Assembly (NCBI GenBank): GCA_947652925.1
Contig: CANTEW010000022.1
Coordinates: 1 to 40,761 of the forward strand
Direction of reading: 5' to 3'
DNA length: 40,761 nucleotides
From: an uncultured Lachnospiraceae bacterium
GTDB taxonomy: Bacteria; Bacillota; Clostridia; Lachnospirales; Lachnospiraceae
The notes under the pieces were generated by a model. That model did not search any database and was not told the origin of the DNA. It saw only the letters and a program-made list of their open reading frames with translations. The position numbers and the translations under genes are program-made. Shown here one piece after another: positions 34,614 through 40,761 of this stretch (position 1 is its first letter; each line of letters opens with the position of its first letter).

Positions 34614-34826
34614 ATGGAGACAATGGGCTATCGTTCAGCCGCTGAGATGCCGAGTAACTGCCGTTCCCAGATGGACGCCATGGAAAACACCGTCCGCGCA
34701 GAAGATTTCTGTGTCGCGGACCTGACAGGGAACACCTGCAGCCAGATCCAGGATATGGAGAGCAAGCTCAGCAGGGACCTGGGCAAGAAGATCTCCCTGG
34801 TCGCTTACGAAGACCGTTCCAGATAA
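34614..34826 (+). CDS. Small uncharacterised protein
   Basis: A 70-aa soluble protein with three cysteines (C16, C33, C42) and a C-terminal helix ending KISLVAYEDRSR. It has an excellent AAAGGAGG ribosome site eight bases before the ATG and a strong terminator right after, so it is very likely expressed, together with the gene before it. I do not recognise the family. Confidence 0.7.
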   Translation: METMGYRSAAEMPSNCRSQMDAMENTVRAEDFCVADLTGNTCSQIQDMESKLSRDLGKKISLVAYEDRSR

Positions 34827-34850
34827 GACTGTATACAGATAAGATCGTCA

Positions 34851-34889
34851 AAGATCTGTGCCGATGGATGAAAAGGCACAGATCTTTTT
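34851..34889 (+). terminator. Terminator after the two small genes
   Basis: AAGATCTGTGCC (34851-34862) and GGCACAGATCTT (34875-34886) form a perfect 12-bp stem, followed by TTT. Confidence 0.88.
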
Positions 34890-34953
34890 GCTTTATCAAA
34901 AAAATGTATACAATAACACGCTGTCCGGCCCGGATATTTCGTGAGAAAAGTCA

Positions 34954-34983
34954 TTGACTAGGCTCTGTATCGGCATATATAAT
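34954..34983 (+). promoter_or_regulatory. Promoter for isocitrate dehydrogenase
   Basis: -35 TTGACT (34954-34959), 18-base spacer, perfect -10 TATAAT (34978-34983). Start of transcription near 34990 leaves a 178-base leader. Confidence 0.75.
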
Positions 34984-34989
34984 GAAAAA

Positions 34990-35130
34990 GGTAAATGAAC
35001 AAGCAAACGGACTAGTCTGAAAACCTAAAATACCCCCTGAACACTATAGATCTACAGATAATAAGATACCTGCTCTTTTAGAAAGCGTTTTAAGGGGTCC
35101 GGGTGCGATCCGTGATCCGGTATTTTTTTA
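34990..35130 (+). promoter_or_regulatory. Leader of icd ending in a terminator (attenuation candidate)
   Basis: A terminator-like hairpin lies before the gene: CCGGGT (35099-35104) pairs with ATCCGG (35115-35120, one G-U), followed by TATTTTTTT. Upstream, TACCCC near 35031 is complementary to GGGGT at 35094-35098, next to the terminator arm, and AGGT/ACCT can close an earlier stem around the palindrome GACTAGTC. These give mutually alternative folds, as in a riboswitch or attenuator. I could not match it to a known class. Confidence 0.55.
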
Positions 35131-35167
35131 GAGGGTTTTCAAACATGCTCAGAGGAGAATGGACAAT

Positions 35168-36379
35168 ATGAGTAAGATCACAATGAACACCCCCATTGTA
35201 GAGATGGATGGAGATGAGATGACCCGGATCTTGTGGCAGATGATCAAAGAAGAACTGCTGCTGCCCTATGTGGATCTCAACACAGAATACTATGACCTGG
35301 GACTGGAACATCGAAATGAGACAGACGACCAGGTGACGATAGACGCTGCCGAAGCCACAAAAAAACACAAAGTAGCCGTAAAATGTGCCACGATCACCCC
35401 CAACGCCGCCCGCATGGACGAATACAAACTGAAAAAAATGTGGAAAAGCCCCAACGGTACGATCCGCGCCCTGCTGGACGGCACCGTTTTCCGTGCCCCC
35501 ATCCTGGTAAAGGGCGTAGAACCCGCTGTGAAAAACTGGAAAAGACCGATCACCCTGGCCAGACACGCCTACGGGGATGTGTACAAGAACGCCGAGATGC
35601 GGATCCCCGGACCAGGCAGAGTAGAGCTGGTCTATACAGCCGCTGACGGTTCACAGACAAAAGAACTGATCCACCAGTTTGAAGGACCCGGCGTTGTACA
35701 GGGCATGCACAATCTGGACGCGTCCATCGAGAGTTTCGCCAGGAGCTGCTTGAATTTCGGTCTGGACACCAGACAAGACGTATGGTTTGCCACAAAAGAC
35801 ACCATTTCCAAGCAATATGACCACCATTTTAAAGATATCTTCCAAAAAGTCTATGACGAGGAATTCAAAGATAGATTCGAAAAAGAAGATCTGGAATACT
35901 TCTACACCCTGATCGACGACGCCGTTGCACGGGTGATGAAAGGGGAAGGCGGTTTCATCTGGGCATGCAAGAATTACGACGGGGACGTGATGAGCGATAT
36001 GGTCTCCTCCGCCTGCGGCTCGCTGGCCATGATGACCTCTGTGCTGGTCTCACCCCACGGCTATCATGAATATGAAGCGGCACACGGGACTGTACAGCGC
36101 CATTATTACCGTCACTTAAAAGGCGAAGAGACGTCCACCAACCCGGTGGCCACTATTTTCGCCTGGACAGGCGCTCTGGCAAAAAGAGGAGAACTGGACC
36201 AAAACCAAGCATTGACCGACTTTGCCCATCAGCTGGAACATGCCACCCTGCAGACCATTGAAGAGGGCAAGATGACCGGGGACCTGGCCGCGATGACCAC
36301 GATCCCAGACCCGACCATCCTGAACAGCCGGGCATTTATCCAGGCGATCGCGCAGAACATAGACAATACATCTAGATAA
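35168..36379 (+). CDS. icd: NADP-dependent isocitrate dehydrogenase (eukaryote-like type)
   Basis: A 403-aa enzyme of the dimeric NADP-IDH subgroup seen in eukaryotes and some bacteria. It oxidises isocitrate to 2-oxoglutarate. The signatures are VEMDGDEMTRILWQMIK at the start, KCATITPN, SPNGTIRALLDGT, the YKNAEM segment, the NYDGDVMSDM metal site (aspartates) and EAAHGTVQRHY. In an anaerobe it would supply 2-oxoglutarate for glutamate. I chose the ATG at 35168 because AGGAG lies ten bases upstream; an ATG three codons earlier is too close to it. Confidence 0.95.
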   Translation: MSKITMNTPIVEMDGDEMTRILWQMIKEELLLPYVDLNTEYYDLGLEHRNETDDQVTIDAAEATKKHKVAVKCATITPNAARMDEYKLKKMWKSPNGTIRALLDGTVFRAPILVKGVEPAVKNWKRPITLARHAYGDVYKNAEMRIPGPGRVELVYTAADGSQTKELIHQFEGPGVVQGMHNLDASIESFARSCLNFGLDTRQDVWFATKDTISKQYDHHFKDIFQKVYDEEFKDRFEKEDLEYFYTLIDDAVARVMKGEGGFIWACKNYDGDVMSDMVSSACGSLAMMTSVLVSPHGYHEYEAAHGTVQRHYYRHLKGEETSTNPVATIFAWTGALAKRGELDQNQALTDFAHQLEHATLQTIEEGKMTGDLAAMTTIPDPTILNSRAFIQAIAQNIDNTSR

Positions 36380-36463
36380 TGATATAAAAGGAGAGATCAT
36401 CGCCTTAGCAAAGACATATGGGCTGGCCGATGAGATCGATGAAAACTGGATATAAATGATAAG

Positions 36464-36507
36464 AAAAAGAGCAGCCTCAGCACAGATCCGCCGAAGCTGC
36501 TCTTTTT
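36464..36507. terminator. Bidirectional terminator between icd and the ABC-F gene
   Basis: AAAAAGAGCAGC (36464-36475) and GCTGCTCTTTTT (36496-36507) form a 12-bp stem with A and T runs on both sides, so it can stop transcripts from both convergent genes. Confidence 0.88.
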
Positions 36508-36516
36508 ATATGATCT

Positions 36517-38442
36517 TTATGCAGTCTCCAAAGCTTCCGCCAAACTCTCCCATTTTTCATAGAGTTCGTCCAGTTCCCTCCGGATCTCTCCCTGTTCCTG
36601 TGAGAGTTCCGCGCACTGCTGCGGGTCTGTGGCGATCTTGGGCTGGGACAGCAGCTGGTCGATCTCGGCGTCCCGCTCCTCCAGTCCACCGATCCTTTTT
36701 TCTGTCTTTTTCAGATCGTTTTCCTGCTTCCTCTTCCTGGCCTGCTCTTCTTTTTTCTGCTGCCAGGATATCTTTTCCTGGGAGACTTCCCCCGCTCCTT
36801 TGTCTGTTTCCTGGGCAGGAGCATATATGGCCGTCAACTCATCTCTTTTCTCCAGATAATGGCTGTAGCCGCCTATATAATTGACCAGAGCCTTATTCGT
36901 CAGATCCAAGATCCGCGTAGCCGTCTGATCGATAAAATACCGATCATGGGAGACGTAGAGGAGCGTACCTGTATAACTGTTCAGAGCCTCCTCCAGGATC
37001 TCCCTGGAAGCGATGTCCAGATGGTTGGTGGGCTCATCCAGGATCAGAAAATTCGCCTCTGAGAGCATCAGTTTCGCCAGAGACACACGCCCCCGCTCCC
37101 CGCCGCTCAGAGAAGAGATATCCTTGAAAACATCATCCCCCGTAAACAAAAAAGCTGCCAGCACATTGCGGATCTCCGTATTTGTCAGAGTCGGATAAGT
37201 ATCCGATAGCTCCTCAAAGATCGTCTTATCCATATGGAGGACTTGATGCTCCTGGTCATAATACCCGACCTGTACTCTCGATCCCAGGCTGCAGACACCC
37301 TGATCCGGCGCCAGAAGACCATTGATCATCTTCAATATGGTCGTCTTTCCCGTACCATTGCCCCCGATCAGCGCCACCCTCTCCCCCCGTTTCACTTCAA
37401 AGGAAAGCCCTTCAAAAAGCTTATCCGTCCCAAAAGATTTTGCCAGATCTTGTACAGACAATACATCCTTCCCGCTCTCCATACGCGGTTCCAGGCGCAT
37501 ATGCATAGTCTGCTCTTCCAGGACAGGTTTTTCAAGCGGGGTGATCTTATCCAGCTTCTTCTCCCTGCTCTCCGCCCGCCGGATAGATTTTTCCCGGTTA
37601 AAGGAGCGGAGCTTCGCGATGACTTCTTCCTGGTGGCGGATCTCCTGCTGTTGACTCTGATACGCCCGGTACTGGGCTTCCCTGACCTGGGCTTTCTTCT
37701 GGCTGAACGCCGTATAGTTTCCCGAAAAAGCCATGGCCTTCCCCTGTTCCAGTTCAATGACACGCGTCACGATCCGGTCCAGGAAATACCGGTCATGGGA
37801 GACGATCAAGACAGCCCCCGGATAATTCAGCAGGTACGTCTCAAGCCATACGATAGAATCCATATCCAGATGGTTCGTAGGCTCATCCAGGAGGAGGATA
37901 TCCGGCTTCCCCAAGAGCAGGCAGCCCAGAGCGACCCTGGTCTTCTGCCCGCCGGACAGATCGGATATCTGCTTATGGAGATCCTCTTGTGAAAACCCAA
38001 GCCCTTTCAGCACCCCGGTCACCTCACTCTGGCAGGCGTAACCGTTGTTCTGTTCAAATCGCTGGGTAAGATCTGCATAGGTATCCATGAGTTTTTCCAG
38101 AGCCGCCCCTTTTGCCTGCTTCATATCCGCTTCCGTCCGGCGCATCTTCTCTTCTATATCCAGCAGGTACTGCTTTTCTTTCAGGAGTTCTTGGTAAATG
38201 GTCCGTCCGCCCTGTACATCCTGGTGCTGGGCCAGATATCCCAGAGAAGCCCCTTTCGCCAGGACTACATGCCCCCCGTCCGGCTCCAGTTCCTTTCGGA
38301 TGATCCGCAGGAGCGTGGTCTTCCCGGCCCCGTTGCTGCCGATGAGCGCTGCCTTCTCCCGTTCCTCTATATGAAAAGATACCCGGTCCAATATCGTCTT
38401 TTCTCCAAAACTCTTTTGGATGTTCTGACATGTAAGTAACAT
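36517..38442 (-). CDS. ABC-F family ATP-binding protein
   Basis: A 641-aa soluble protein with two ABC ATPase domains and no membrane part, which marks the ABC-F translation-factor family. Domain 1 has GSNGAGKTT (about 35-43), LSGGQKTRVALG and LLLDEPTNHLD. Domain 2 has GGNGTGKTT, LSGGERGRVSLA and LILDEPTNHLD. A linker rich in K, R, E and Q lies between them, and a coiled-coil C-terminal tail (KKEEQARKRKQENDLKKTEK) follows. Members either resolve stalled ribosomes or protect them from antibiotics; the sequence alone does not decide. It starts 15 bases after the CheY-like gene. Confidence 0.92.
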   Translation of the reverse strand: MLLTCQNIQKSFGEKTILDRVSFHIEEREKAALIGSNGAGKTTLLRIIRKELEPDGGHVVLAKGASLGYLAQHQDVQGGRTIYQELLKEKQYLLDIEEKMRRTEADMKQAKGAALEKLMDTYADLTQRFEQNNGYACQSEVTGVLKGLGFSQEDLHKQISDLSGGQKTRVALGCLLLGKPDILLLDEPTNHLDMDSIVWLETYLLNYPGAVLIVSHDRYFLDRIVTRVIELEQGKAMAFSGNYTAFSQKKAQVREAQYRAYQSQQQEIRHQEEVIAKLRSFNREKSIRRAESREKKLDKITPLEKPVLEEQTMHMRLEPRMESGKDVLSVQDLAKSFGTDKLFEGLSFEVKRGERVALIGGNGTGKTTILKMINGLLAPDQGVCSLGSRVQVGYYDQEHQVLHMDKTIFEELSDTYPTLTNTEIRNVLAAFLFTGDDVFKDISSLSGGERGRVSLAKLMLSEANFLILDEPTNHLDIASREILEEALNSYTGTLLYVSHDRYFIDQTATRILDLTNKALVNYIGGYSHYLEKRDELTAIYAPAQETDKGAGEVSQEKISWQQKKEEQARKRKQENDLKKTEKRIGGLEERDAEIDQLLSQPKIATDPQQCAELSQEQGEIRRELDELYEKWESLAEALETA

Positions 38443-38457
38443 AGAAAACGTCCTCTC

Positions 38458-38820
38458 CTAACAGAACACCTCTCCCAATACCTTGAGCAGCTGCTCCCTG
38501 TGAAAAGGCTTATCCACAAAACCTTTTGCACCGACCTCCTTCGCCTTCTCATAAGTATCATCATATGCCAGAGATGACAGCATCACGATCTTCGCATCCG
38601 GATGCTCTTTGAGGATGATCTTCGAAGCCTCCAGCCCATCCATCCCATGCATGATGATATCCATAGTCACCAGATCGGGGTTTACTTCATCATATTGGGC
38701 GATCGCCTCCTCGCCGCTCCGGCAATATGCTGCGATCTCATAATCCGTACCTTCCAAAAGGTCAGCCAACTGGACCCGGACCAGCCGGGAATCGTCTACC
38801 ACCATAATCCGTTTGCTCAT
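38458..38820 (-). CDS. CheY-like single-domain response regulator
   Basis: A 120-aa receiver domain with no output domain. D9 and D10 form the acidic pocket, D54 is the phosphorylation site (VTMDIIM), S82 and S83 are in the switch position and K104 is the conserved lysine (DKPF). It probably acts by protein contact, as CheY does. It lies 18 bases after a CheX-like phosphatase gene and 15 bases before an ABC-F gene, with no cheA or flagellar gene in the window. Confidence 0.93.
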   Translation of the reverse strand: MSKRIMVVDDSRLVRVQLADLLEGTDYEIAAYCRSGEEAIAQYDEVNPDLVTMDIIMHGMDGLEASKIILKEHPDAKIVMLSSLAYDDTYEKAKEVGAKGFVDKPFHREQLLKVLGEVFC

Positions 38821-38838
38821 TTTATATACCCCCTTCTC

Positions 38839-39327
38839 TTATTCTTCATTTGAAATAACTCCATCCCCGTCGGAACAGGGCACATGATGGATCAGCTGTG
38901 CGCCTTCCGAATACTCATTGCGATATGTGAGTACAAATTGTATCTCACACCCCTTGGGCTCATAGCTCCCACGATAAAACACAGGCGGCCCAAAATGAGC
39001 CGGGATCCGTGTAGCACGGAACATAGCTCCTGCTACCCTGCCACAGAGTACATTGAAATATTCTTTGCTAAATTCTTCCAGATCCTCAGGACTGACCGAT
39101 TCTTCATGAAAAGAATTGCAGGCCATACGGTACAGCAGCCTAGTATCGGCGCAGAGAGTCAGACTGGTACGGAACCCTTTGTCAAAGGTGATCTGGATCG
39201 TACAAAGGTCATTTTCCGGCGGCTGCCCTCCTTGGAACAAACGCACCCCCGCAGTACACTCCGTCACATCCTGGACTGCCTGATCCAGTATCTGCACTAG
39301 TCTCTCTTTTGTCATAACATTATTCAT
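38839..39327 (-). CDS. CheX-like phosphatase/chemotaxis-type protein
   Basis: A 162-aa protein resembling CheX, which removes phosphate from CheY-P. The catalytic E-x2-N motif is seen as E89-Y-F-N92 in a helix (EFSKEYFNVLCGRVAGAMFRAT). Strands FDKGFRTSLTL and CEIQFVLTYRNEY complete an alpha/beta fold. It is first in an operon with the CheY-like protein, which is its expected partner. The assignment is by motif and context; overall similarity to named CheX is low. Confidence 0.75.
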   Translation of the reverse strand: MNNVMTKERLVQILDQAVQDVTECTAGVRLFQGGQPPENDLCTIQITFDKGFRTSLTLCADTRLLYRMACNSFHEESVSPEDLEEFSKEYFNVLCGRVAGAMFRATRIPAHFGPPVFYRGSYEPKGCEIQFVLTYRNEYSEGAQLIHHVPCSDGDGVISNEE

Positions 39328-39391
39328 CCCATAAACCCCCTTTCTCTATCGTTTTCAAACACGCTCCAGTACTCCATCCACAGGCATCACG

Positions 39392-39403
39392 CCAGATATC
39401 TGG
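39392..39403. promoter_or_regulatory. Perfect 12-bp palindrome downstream of the cheX promoter
   Basis: CCAGATATCTGG is an exact inverted repeat located just after the -10 of the minus-strand promoter (about +5 to +16). It is a possible operator; no regulator is identified. Confidence 0.4.
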
Positions 39404-39413
39404 TTTTAAAAAT

Positions 39414-39442
39414 ACAATATTACAAATCCGGGTCTATGTCAA
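39414..39442 (-). promoter_or_regulatory. Promoter for the CheX-CheY-ABC-F operon
   Basis: Minus-strand -35 TTGACA (39437-39442), 17-base spacer, -10 TATTGT (39414-39419), about 85 bases upstream of the CheX-like start. Confidence 0.7.
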
Positions 39443-39496
39443 GAATCATCTGTCTATCAGCCTAAAAAGACTCAACAGCTCTGTCACGCTCTTGTA

Positions 39497-40360
39497 TCAC
39501 CGTCCATACAGACGTCTGTATGCCTGAAAAAAACGCTGCATATCGAACACGCCCCAGCCCTGCCGGTTCTGGGGATACCCCACGTCCACAGCACTTTCTT
39601 TTAAGAGCATCTTGATCTCCACATTGGAAAGGGACGGATCGTATTCCAGCATCCTGGCGATCGCTCCGGAAACCACCGGGGTGGACATGGATGTGCCGCT
39701 CTTTCTCACATACAGCCGCCCCCTCCTCTGGGGCGCACAGGACAGCACCTGCATCCCGGGCGCCACGATATCCGGCTTGCACACACATTCCAATGTAGGC
39801 CCGCTCCCCGAACTGCCGTACCTGGCACTGAGCATATCGCTGGCCCCCACAGTGATCACTTTCCGGCTGCTGCCCGGGGCAGTGACCGTTCCAGGTCCCG
39901 GTCCTCTGTTGCCGGCCGCCGCCACGACCACCATCCCAGCGTCCCATACCTGGTCCACACCATGGATGAGGATCCTGTGATCGCCGTCGCTGCGGTAGGT
40001 CGTCCCTACAGATATATTAACGATGCGGATATGGTATCTTTTCTGGTTCTCGATCAGCCATTGGAATGCCTCCAGTACATGCTCCTTATTTCCATTTCCC
40101 TGTCTATCTAGGACCTTGACCCCAATAAAACTGCATCCCGGCGCCACTCCCCGGCACCTCCCATGGGAAGCGCCCCCGCTCCCTCCCAGGATACCTGCTA
40201 TATGCGTGCCATGGCCATTATCATCATAAGGCTGGTCTTTTCCGTGTACTATATCTTTAAAAGCAATGATGCGGTCGCCGAGATCCACATGCGGGAAGAT
40301 CCCCGTGTCGATGACCGCGGCACCGATGCCTTTTCCTGTCAGATCAAAGAAATCTTTCAT
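39497..40360 (-). CDS. Subtilisin-like serine protease (S8), intracellular type
   Basis: A 287-aa S8 protease with the full triad: D18 (VIDTG), H50 (NGHGTHIAG) and S224 (GTSMSTP), plus N151 for the oxyanion hole (AAAGNRG). The chain begins directly at the catalytic domain: no signal peptide, no propeptide and no C-terminal domain. That suggests a cytoplasmic protease like ISP, or one that relies on another route out. The ATG at 40360 has GGAG ten bases upstream. Between this gene and the plus-strand lipoprotein (40361-40531) I see a small GCGC/GCGC hairpin and the lipoprotein promoter only. Confidence 0.93.
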   Translation of the reverse strand: MKDFFDLTGKGIGAAVIDTGIFPHVDLGDRIIAFKDIVHGKDQPYDDNGHGTHIAGILGGSGGASHGRCRGVAPGCSFIGVKVLDRQGNGNKEHVLEAFQWLIENQKRYHIRIVNISVGTTYRSDGDHRILIHGVDQVWDAGMVVVAAAGNRGPGPGTVTAPGSSRKVITVGASDMLSARYGSSGSGPTLECVCKPDIVAPGMQVLSCAPQRRGRLYVRKSGTSMSTPVVSGAIARMLEYDPSLSNVEIKMLLKESAVDVGYPQNRQGWGVFDMQRFFQAYRRLYGR

Positions 40361-40464
40361 TTTATTTGGCTCCAGCGCAAATGCGCACTTTTTCTTTTAT
40401 AAAATATTCGTAAATGCCCAGATGTTTCCTTCACAAAAACTTCATGATTTTTTTCATTACTCAC

Positions 40465-40493
40465 TTGCGGTGGATCCCTTTTCGTAATATAAT
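40465..40493 (+). promoter_or_regulatory. Promoter for the edge lipoprotein
   Basis: -35 TTGCGG (40465-40470), 17-base spacer, perfect -10 TATAAT (40488-40493). Confidence 0.65.
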
Positions 40494-40531
40494 GAGGATG
40501 AGTATAAACAATATGGTCAAGGGAGTAAATC

Positions 40532-40761
40532 ATGAAAAATAGAAAAAGATCAATAATCGCAACGATCCTATGCATCAACATCTTTTTCCTGTTCCTAAAC
40601 GGATGCGGGAAAAAAGACGATGATTCCACTGCGATCGCCATCACCCCCACCCCATCAGATACTACAGTCGCAGCGTCGGAAACCCCCACCTCCACCCCCA
40701 CTGTCTCCACAAATGACACACCATCATCGATGAACACGGGTGGGACAAGTACTTCTTTCGT
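40532..40761 (+). CDS. Lipoprotein, N-terminal part (runs off the window)
   Basis: 76 codons are visible, with AAGGGAG seven bases before the ATG. A basic start (MKNRKRS) is followed by a hydrophobic segment and a lipobox FLNGC, with Cys25 as lipidation site. After it come acidic residues and a linker rich in T, P and S (ITPTPSD, ETPTSTPTVS), typical of clostridial surface lipoproteins. The functional domain lies beyond 40761, so the function is unknown. Confidence 0.8.
   Translation, partial: MKNRKRSIIATILCINIFFLFLNGCGKKDDDSTAIAITPTPSDTTVAASETPTSTPTVSTNDTPSSMNTGGTSTSF

Noticed and set aside
36390-36453. Short reading frame after icd with an AAAGGAGAG site but ATC where the start would be
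   Set aside because: About 20 codons with no standard start codon; could be a gene remnant, but too short to support.
40357-40737. 126-codon minus-strand frame opposite the edge lipoprotein
   Set aside because: The plus strand has promoter, ribosome site, signal sequence and lipobox; the minus frame has none of these.
1-40761. CRISPR arrays, insertion sequences and prophage genes
   Set aside because: No regularly spaced direct repeats, transposase, integrase or phage structural genes were seen on either strand.

Overview
The window reads as a chromosomal segment of an anaerobic, low-oxygen-tolerant Firmicute, most likely a Lachnospiraceae-type gut clostridium. Support comes from the [FeFe]-hydrogenase maturases HydE/HydG with a TM1266-type regulator, the TIGR03960/DUF2344/RNase G cluster, an IscR-NifS-IscU-MnmA cluster, FdhD/MoaC/MoaA, a SpoVB-type flippase, an IDH of the eukaryote-like NADP type, consensus TTGACA/TATAAT promoters and strong AGGAGG ribosome sites. 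The assignment is inference from gene content; no rRNA is present.

Layout. 1-314 is non-coding, with two palindromic repeats and a terminator. 315-4255 (minus) is a sulfate-activation and sulfation operon: cysD, a cysN-cysC fusion and a PAPS-type sulfotransferase, with no PAPS reductase. 4358-9788 (minus) is a radical SAM/B12 protein, DUF2344, RNase E/G and an uncharacterised membrane protein, all overlapping. 10126-12444 (plus) is fdhD-moaC-moaA behind a strong promoter and a long folded leader. 12509-15310 (minus) holds yebC, a mazF without an adjacent antitoxin, and nnr; then come a tRNA-Thr(CGT) and a divergent PHP phosphatase (plus) with a structured leader. 16556-22171 (minus) runs iscR-nifS-iscU-mnmA and then a P-type ATPase. 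22310-25665 (plus) has a SpoVB-like flippase, DAHP synthase and a LUD-domain protein.

25662-30759 (minus) is a MacAB-like export operon with two different adaptor proteins, one permease and an ATPase gene broken by a frameshift between the ABC signature and Walker B. 31069-33823 (plus) is the hydrogenase-maturation operon, preceded by a clear terminator/antiterminator leader. 33894-34826 carries a hotdog thioesterase (minus) and two small conserved-looking proteins (plus). 35168-36379 is isocitrate dehydrogenase, again behind a leader that ends in a terminator. 36517-39327 (minus) is a CheX-like and CheY-like pair followed by an ABC-F protein. 39497-40360 (minus) is a cytoplasmic-looking subtilase, and a lipoprotein gene runs off the right edge.

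The most interesting points are the dedicated PAPS/sulfotransferase operon, four candidate cis-regulatory leaders (fdhD, PHP phosphatase, hydE, icd) that I cannot match to a named riboswitch class, and the broken ATPase in the double-adaptor exporter. No CRISPR array, prophage, insertion sequence or rRNA was seen.
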